Shown here: positions 38,751-42,844 of the stretch, one piece after another
Layout: every line of letters starts with the position of its first letter
Position numbering within the stretch: the first letter of the stretch is position 1
NCBI GenBank assembly: GCA_043800975.1
Contig: JAZDMK010000249.1
Coordinates: 1 to 42,844, forward strand
From: JAZDMK01 sp043800975
GTDB taxonomy: Bacteria > Bacteroidota > Bacteroidia > Bacteroidales > JAHJDW01
Direction of reading: 5' to 3'
Length of the DNA: 42,844 nt
Notes under the pieces: model-generated
What the model saw: the letters and a program-made list of their open reading frames with translations, nothing else
What the model was told of the DNA's origin: nothing
The model's database searches: none
Translations under genes and position numbers: made by a program

Positions 38751-39541
38751 GCCGCACTGCCAAAATACTGATCTGGACGGGAGTTGCCATACTAATGGTT
38801 GCGGTGATTTATTTTACCTTTCATTCGCAGGGAAGTGTAAAATGCAAAAGTATCAGTATTACTATCGACAGCAGCTCGGCAGAATATCCGCTAATGACAA
38901 AAGCCGACATTTCCACATTGATTGGAGAACGCACATTGATTGGGAAGCCCATGAATGCTATAAGTACAGCAGATATGGAAACAAAGTTGCGCAGCAATCC
39001 ATGGATTTCAAAAGCGGAAGTATATTCTTATATGTCGGGAGAAATCTTTGTCAATGTAGGTTTACGCAAACCAATTGTTCGGGTTATTCCACTTAACAAT
39101 CAAGGATACTATTTGGATGCAAAGGGAAGCATGATGCCCTTATCTAAGAATTATACGGCCAAATTAACGGTTGCATCAGGTTATATTTTCACCAACTTCA
39201 TTCCCTCCTATCAGGTTCCTGTTTTTGAAGCCGACTCCATGAATACACGTTCGATGATAACACAGTTGTTCATTCTTTCGCGATACATTGACAGCAGCCG
39301 CTTCTGGAAAGATCAGATTGTTCAGATCTTTGTTAACACAAAAGATGAAATTGAACTAATTCCGCGCGTTGGAAATCACACAATCATATTAGGAAGTATC
39401 GTTGATCTTGAAGATAAGTTTCAACGATTGTATACATTTTATAAGAAAGGTCTCAATTACGTAGGCTGGGAAAAATATTCCATTCTGAATTTAACATTTA
39501 AAAATCAAGTTGTCTGCACAAAAAAAACAATATCATTATGA
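38747..39541 (+). CDS. ftsQ: Cell division protein FtsQ (divergent)
   Basis: A 264-residue bitopic membrane protein with a short cytoplasmic start and one transmembrane helix (about 7-24, ILIWTGVAILMVAVIYF). A POTRA-like domain follows (KADISTLIGERTLIGKP, ETKLRSNPWISKAEVY), then the FtsQ beta domain. Sequence identity to proteobacterial FtsQ is low. Topology, the NPWI-A-V signature and the position between murC and ftsA support the call. It should bridge the cytoplasmic Z-ring with periplasmic synthesis through FtsL/FtsB. It overlaps both neighbours by 4 bp. Confidence 0.88.
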   Translation: MSRTAKILIWTGVAILMVAVIYFTFHSQGSVKCKSISITIDSSSAEYPLMTKADISTLIGERTLIGKPMNAISTADMETKLRSNPWISKAEVYSYMSGEIFVNVGLRKPIVRVIPLNNQGYYLDAKGSMMPLSKNYTAKLTVASGYIFTNFIPSYQVPVFEADSMNTRSMITQLFILSRYIDSSRFWKDQIVQIFVNTKDEIELIPRVGNHTIILGSIVDLEDKFQRLYTFYKKGLNYVGWEKYSILNLTFKNQVVCTKKTISL

Positions 39542-40818
39542 GTACATCTGACATTATCGTAGGTCTCGACATTGGCACAACCAAAATTGCTGCTATCGTC
39601 GGACGTAAAAACGAATACAACAAAATTGAAATCCTGGGCATCGGGAAATCAGAATCTATCGGCGTTACACGCGGTGTTGTTACCAATATTGAAAAAACAG
39701 TTGCGTCGATCCGCGCAGCCATTGAAGAAGCCGAAAACAATTCCGGCGTTGATATTAAAGTTGTGAATGTCGGTATTGCGGGTATGCACATACGCAGCCT
39801 TCAACAACGCGGCAACCGCATGCGCAACAGTCTGGATACAGAAATTCATCAGGATGATATTGATGCATTGATTGAAGATATGTATAAACTGGTGATGAAT
39901 CCGGGCGAAGAAATTATTCACGTGATCCCGCAGGAGTATGTGATCGACAATGAACCGGGCGTAAAAGATCCGATCGGTATGGCTGGAATTTGTCTGGAAG
40001 GCAGCTTCCACATTGTCATTGGGCAGGTAACAGCCGCACAAAATATTTATAAGTGTGTTCAGAAAGCCGGGCTGGAAGTGTCGGAGCTTATTCTTGAACC
40101 CATCGCTTCTGCAGAAGCTGTGCTGAGTGAAGAAGAAAAAGAAGCGGGTGTTGCACTTGTTGATATTGGTGGTGGCACAACCGACATTGCCATTTTTCAG
40201 GATGGAATTATTCGTCATACAGCAGTGATTCCCTTTGGTGGCAATGTTGTAACTGAAGATATCAAAATGGGATGCTCCATCATTAAAAGTCAGGCTGAGG
40301 ATATGAAACTTAAATTCGGTTCAGCGTTAGCCAGTGAAAACCGCGACAATGAAGTGATATCTGTGCCTATCCGCGGACGTGAACCCAAAGAGGTTTCCAT
40401 GAAAATGCTCGCAAACATTATACAGGCAAGGATGGAAGAAATCATCGAACATGTTTATCATGAAATTCGCGCATCGAAATATGAAAATCAGTTGATATCA
40501 GGAATCGTTATAACGGGTGGCGGCGCCATGTTGAAGCACTTGGTTCAGCTTGCAGAATATGTTACCGGACTGGATGCACGAATTGGTTATCCGAATGAAC
40601 ATCTGGCAGGCGGCGTTCCTGAATATGTTTCCAGCCCTCTGTATTCAACAGGTATAGGACTTGTTGTAAAAGGATTTGAAACATTGGAAAAACAAAACTC
40701 AAAACAGGAACAACCGAAAAAGAAAATCACAGGCCACTCTAAGGAACCCAGAGGGAACTTCTTTGAAAAGATTTTCAGTAAAGGAAAGCGTTTCTTTGAT
40801 GACGATGATGTTAAATAA
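39538..40818 (+). CDS. ftsA: Cell division protein FtsA
   Basis: A 426-residue actin-like ATPase that tethers FtsZ to the membrane. Nucleotide-binding motifs are VGLDIGTTKIAAIVG near the N-terminus, LVDIGGGTTDIAIF in the middle and GIVITGGGAMLKHL later. The 1C-domain region contains the HVIPQEYVIDN signature. The C-terminal end (GNFFEKIFSKGKRFF) forms a probable amphipathic membrane-targeting helix, then an acidic DDDDVK tail. It begins with an ATGA overlap to ftsQ and is followed by the only sizeable gap of the cluster, 104 bp before ftsZ. Confidence 0.97.
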   Translation: MSTSDIIVGLDIGTTKIAAIVGRKNEYNKIEILGIGKSESIGVTRGVVTNIEKTVASIRAAIEEAENNSGVDIKVVNVGIAGMHIRSLQQRGNRMRNSLDTEIHQDDIDALIEDMYKLVMNPGEEIIHVIPQEYVIDNEPGVKDPIGMAGICLEGSFHIVIGQVTAAQNIYKCVQKAGLEVSELILEPIASAEAVLSEEEKEAGVALVDIGGGTTDIAIFQDGIIRHTAVIPFGGNVVTEDIKMGCSIIKSQAEDMKLKFGSALASENRDNEVISVPIRGREPKEVSMKMLANIIQARMEEIIEHVYHEIRASKYENQLISGIVITGGGAMLKHLVQLAEYVTGLDARIGYPNEHLAGGVPEYVSSPLYSTGIGLVVKGFETLEKQNSKQEQPKKKITGHSKEPRGNFFEKIFSKGKRFFDDDDVK

Positions 40819-40831
40819 AAGTTAGACGAAA

Positions 40832-40876
40832 GCACCAAAATTGTTAATAAGTATTTGAAAAGATAACAAAGGGTGC
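40832..40876 (+). other. Two-part inverted repeat between ftsA and ftsZ
   Basis: An outer stem GCACC/GGTGC (40832-40836 with 40872-40876) encloses an inner perfect stem TTGTTA/TAACAA (40841-40846 with 40864-40869). There is an AAAA/AG internal loop and a 17-nt apical loop. Only a short A-rich stretch follows, no T-run, so it is not a standard terminator. It may stabilise or process mRNA, or be a protein site upstream of the ftsZ promoter. Confidence 0.5.
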
Positions 40877-40900
40877 CCAAAAAACAGCCCATATATAATT

Positions 40901-40908
40901 TATTTTTG
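40901..40908 (+). promoter_or_regulatory. -7 element of a separate ftsZ promoter
   Basis: TATTTTTG, perfect TAnnTTTG. The predicted leader to the ATG at 40923 is under 10 nt. No clear TTG box. It would let ftsZ be expressed apart from the upstream cluster. Confidence 0.55.
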
Positions 40909-40922
40909 AAACTTTAAAAACC

Positions 40923-42485
40923 ATGCCAGACATGATGTTCGACTTACCAAAAGATCAATCTTCCATAATAAAGGTGATTGGTGTTGGTGGTGGCGGCACG
41001 AATGCCGTGAACCACATGTATAATCAGGGAATCCGCGGAGTGGATTTTGTGGTTTGCAATACCGATGCACAACATTTGGAAAACAGCCCCGTGCCTACCA
41101 AGGTTCAGATCGGGGTAACGCTAACCGAAGGGTTGGGTGCAGGATCTGTTCCCGACATGGGCCGCAATGCTGCCCTTGAAAACCTCGACCGTGTGCGCGA
41201 GATTTTGGAAAAAAACACGAAGATGGTATTCATCACTGCCGGAATGGGCGGTGGTACTGGTACAGGTGCAGCCCCCGTTATTGCTGCCCTTGCCAAAGAA
41301 ATGGGAATCCTTACTGTAGGGATTGTTACTACTCCTTTTTCCTTCGAAGGAAAACAAAGAATGGCGCACGCCCAAAGAGGTATTGAAGAACTGAAGCAGA
41401 ATGTTGATACGCTTGTTTTAATCTGTAACGAAAAACTGCGCGACATGCATGGCAACCTCGGGCTGAAAAATGCTTTCGGACATGCCGATGATGTATTGAC
41501 TACCGCTGCAAAAGGAATCGCTGAAGTAATTACTGTAAACGGATATATCAACCTCGACTTTAATGATGTAAGAACCGTCATGACCAACGGTGGCACTGCA
41601 ATCATGGGCTACGCATTTGCCGAAGGCGATAACCGTGCGATGGCTGTTGTTGAAGAGGCACTGAGTTGCCCGTTGCTGAATGACAATGATATCAACGGCG
41701 CCAGTCAGGTATTGCTGTATATCAATTCAGGCACTGAAAGTGAAGTGACCATGGATGAGATCAGTGAAATCAGTGAATACGTTCAACAAACTGCCGGCAG
41801 CAATGCAAGCATTATTTTCGGTGCAGGCTATGATGAAACACTGGGATCGAAGCTAAGCGCTATAGTAATTGCCACAGGTTTCAAGCCATCGAACGTTATG
41901 GATGATGCACCTGAAATGGAAGAAAAAAAGAAATTCAAACTGAATGAAGAAATAAAGCAGGAACCTATAGCCGAAGTGGTGAATCCCATGGAGCCCGTGC
42001 TGAAGGTGTATCCTGAGCCTACTGTTGAAGCCGTTCAGGAACAGCAGGTGGATTTTACCGTTAACAATCCTGAAGTGATCGTCAATAATTTATATGATGA
42101 CATGCAGCAACAGGAACCCGCAGTCAATACGCAGAAAGAAAATGCGGTGCTTCAACCCCAGTCGGAAATTGAAGATTCTTTTCAGGTAAGTGTAAGAGGT
42201 GATGCGAATAGTTTTGAAGAACAGAATTCACTTGCGCAAACACAAATAAAAAATACACGCGACCGCATTGCCGAACTGAAAAGTATCAGCAAACAACTGA
42301 AAGAAAAACCCAAATCGGTGGTTGAGGAAGAACGCGAACCGGCATACCTGCGCAAAGGAATTGAAGTAACCAAGGTTATTCCTTCATCTGAATCGCATAT
42401 TTCGAAGTATACCCTTTCGGAAGGCGATGAAAACAAAGGCGAACTGAAATCAAGAAATTCGTTTCTCCACGACAACGTAGACTAA
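40923..42485 (+). CDS. ftsZ: Cell division GTPase FtsZ with extended C-terminal tail
   Basis: A 520-residue tubulin homologue that forms the Z-ring. The GTP-binding loop is GGGTGTG (109-115); VGGGGTNAVN lies at the N-terminus and NGYINLDFNDVRTVM carries the synergy loop. After the conserved core (to about 320) comes a long variable linker rich in Glu, Gln, Pro and Val. An FtsA-binding-like peptide EPAYLRKGIEV (Pro473 region) follows. Unlike E. coli, where that peptide is terminal, about 40 further residues follow and end in NSFLHDNVD (512-520). It has its own -7 element upstream, and a yqeY-like gene follows after 5 bp. Confidence 0.98.
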   Translation: MPDMMFDLPKDQSSIIKVIGVGGGGTNAVNHMYNQGIRGVDFVVCNTDAQHLENSPVPTKVQIGVTLTEGLGAGSVPDMGRNAALENLDRVREILEKNTKMVFITAGMGGGTGTGAAPVIAALAKEMGILTVGIVTTPFSFEGKQRMAHAQRGIEELKQNVDTLVLICNEKLRDMHGNLGLKNAFGHADDVLTTAAKGIAEVITVNGYINLDFNDVRTVMTNGGTAIMGYAFAEGDNRAMAVVEEALSCPLLNDNDINGASQVLLYINSGTESEVTMDEISEISEYVQQTAGSNASIIFGAGYDETLGSKLSAIVIATGFKPSNVMDDAPEMEEKKKFKLNEEIKQEPIAEVVNPMEPVLKVYPEPTVEAVQEQQVDFTVNNPEVIVNNLYDDMQQQEPAVNTQKENAVLQPQSEIEDSFQVSVRGDANSFEEQNSLAQTQIKNTRDRIAELKSISKQLKEKPKSVVEEEREPAYLRKGIEVTKVIPSSESHISKYTLSEGDENKGELKSRNSFLHDNVD

Positions 42486-42490
42486 ATTTT

Positions 42491-42844
42491 ATGGCACTTA
42501 TAGATAAAGTAAACGACGACATTAAAGTCGCCATGCTTGCGCGTGAAAAAGAAAAGCTGGAAGCGATACGCGCAATTAAATCGGCAATATTGCTTGCACA
42601 AACTTCAGGCGAAGTTATTACAGATGAAAGCGAACTGAAGATGCTGCAGAAGCTGGTGAAGCAACGCCGCGAAAGCGCTGATATCTATGTTACGCAAAGC
42701 AGGCAGGACCTTGCCGATAAAGAATTGTTTGAAGCAAAAATAATAGAGACCTATCTTCCTGCCCAGATGAAAGATGATGATTTTATTGGTATTATCAAAA
42801 ACATTATTACTGAATGTGGCGCCACTTCGGAGAAAGATATGGGC
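42491..42844 (+). CDS. GatB/YqeY domain protein, 5' part (3' end outside window)
   Basis: The ATG at 42491 opens a frame of 118 codons that runs off the window. The translation starts MALIDKVNDDIKVAMLARE and continues with EAIRAIKSAILLAQ, LKMLQKLVKQRRESADIY and EAKIIETYLPAQM. This matches YqeY-like proteins, whose helical domain resembles the tRNA-binding tail of GatB. Such proteins may be linked to tRNA amidation, but their role is not settled. It lies 5 bp after ftsZ, so it is probably co-transcribed with it. About 30 C-terminal residues should be missing, judging from the usual length of about 150. Confidence 0.9.
   Translation, partial: MALIDKVNDDIKVAMLAREKEKLEAIRAIKSAILLAQTSGEVITDESELKMLQKLVKQRRESADIYVTQSRQDLADKELFEAKIIETYLPAQMKDDDFIGIIKNIITECGATSEKDMG

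Noticed and set aside
39649..40218. Long open frame (189 codons) on the minus strand inside ftsA
   Set aside because: It is fully antisense to a highly conserved gene, gives a low-complexity Asn/Phe/Cys-rich translation with no known motif, and has no promoter of its own.
41105..41605. Minus-strand open frame (166 codons) inside ftsZ
   Set aside because: Mirror of the conserved GTPase core. The translation is Ser/Pro-rich and motif-free, as expected of a shadow frame.
1..42844. CRISPR arrays, tRNA or rRNA genes, insertion sequences, prophage
   Set aside because: No spaced direct-repeat arrays, cloverleaf-like intergenic segments, transposase, integrase or phage genes were found. Nearly all gaps are under 200 bp and are explained by promoters or terminators.

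Overview
This window is a chromosomal segment from a member of the phylum Bacteroidota. Four signals point there. Six predicted secreted proteins end in a type IX secretion (T9SS) type A sorting domain. Fourteen perfect copies of the Bacteroidota -7 promoter element TAnnTTTG sit just upstream of transcription units. The division and cell-wall (dcw) cluster has the Bacteroidota order, with no murF, ddl or murB. Several families are largely confined to this phylum (Omp28-related, DUF6029, GlsA/GlsB, FtsL-like). The order and genus cannot be resolved from sequence reading alone. I see no rRNA, tRNA, CRISPR array, insertion sequence or prophage.

Layout. 1-518: 3' end of a radical SAM/SPASM enzyme. 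511-2939 (-): coupled D-2-hydroxyacid dehydrogenase and M28 peptidase genes. 3002-6072 (-): operon of a TlpA-like thioredoxin, a DUF6029 outer-membrane barrel and an Omp28-type lipoprotein. 6142-8145 (-): a T9SS-secreted Omp28/thioredoxin protein. 8273-9847 (+): two paralogous small secreted proteins sharing a CX4C-YPPF motif. 9844-13188: a trans-sulfuration-family PLP enzyme (-), then a methyltransferase, an orphan LolD/MacB-type ATPase and a PduO-type adenosyltransferase (+). 13253-14206: another T9SS cargo. 14371-18037: an acidic DUF2795 protein and SecA. 18034-21197 (-): ABC-F ATPase, SpoU-type RNA methyltransferase and DUF985 cupin. 21274-24301 (-): two related T9SS-secreted beta-propeller proteins. 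24333-26750 (-): GlsA-like and GlsB-like acyltransferases (glycine lipid synthesis) and the ribosome-assembly GTPase EngB. 27057-42485 (+): mraZ, rsmH, ftsL-like, ftsI, murE, mraY, murD, ftsW, murG, murC, ftsQ, ftsA, ftsZ. 42491-42844: 5' part of a YqeY-like gene.

The genes work together mainly in envelope biology. The dcw cluster makes lipid II (MurE, MraY, MurD, MurG, MurC) and assembles the divisome (FtsL-like, FtsI, FtsW, FtsQ, FtsA, FtsZ). It is probably autoregulated by MraZ: three direct GTGG repeats with exact 10-bp phasing lie upstream of mraZ, and a second inverted pair lies about 100 bp further upstream. SecA exports the secreted proteins. The left side is rich in envelope proteins with thioredoxin-type CXXC motifs. 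The TlpA/DUF6029/Omp28 cassette and its neighbours are the best candidate here for an uncharacterised system, perhaps a thiol-disulfide relay reaching the outer membrane. That is inference from motifs and gene order, not a demonstrated function.
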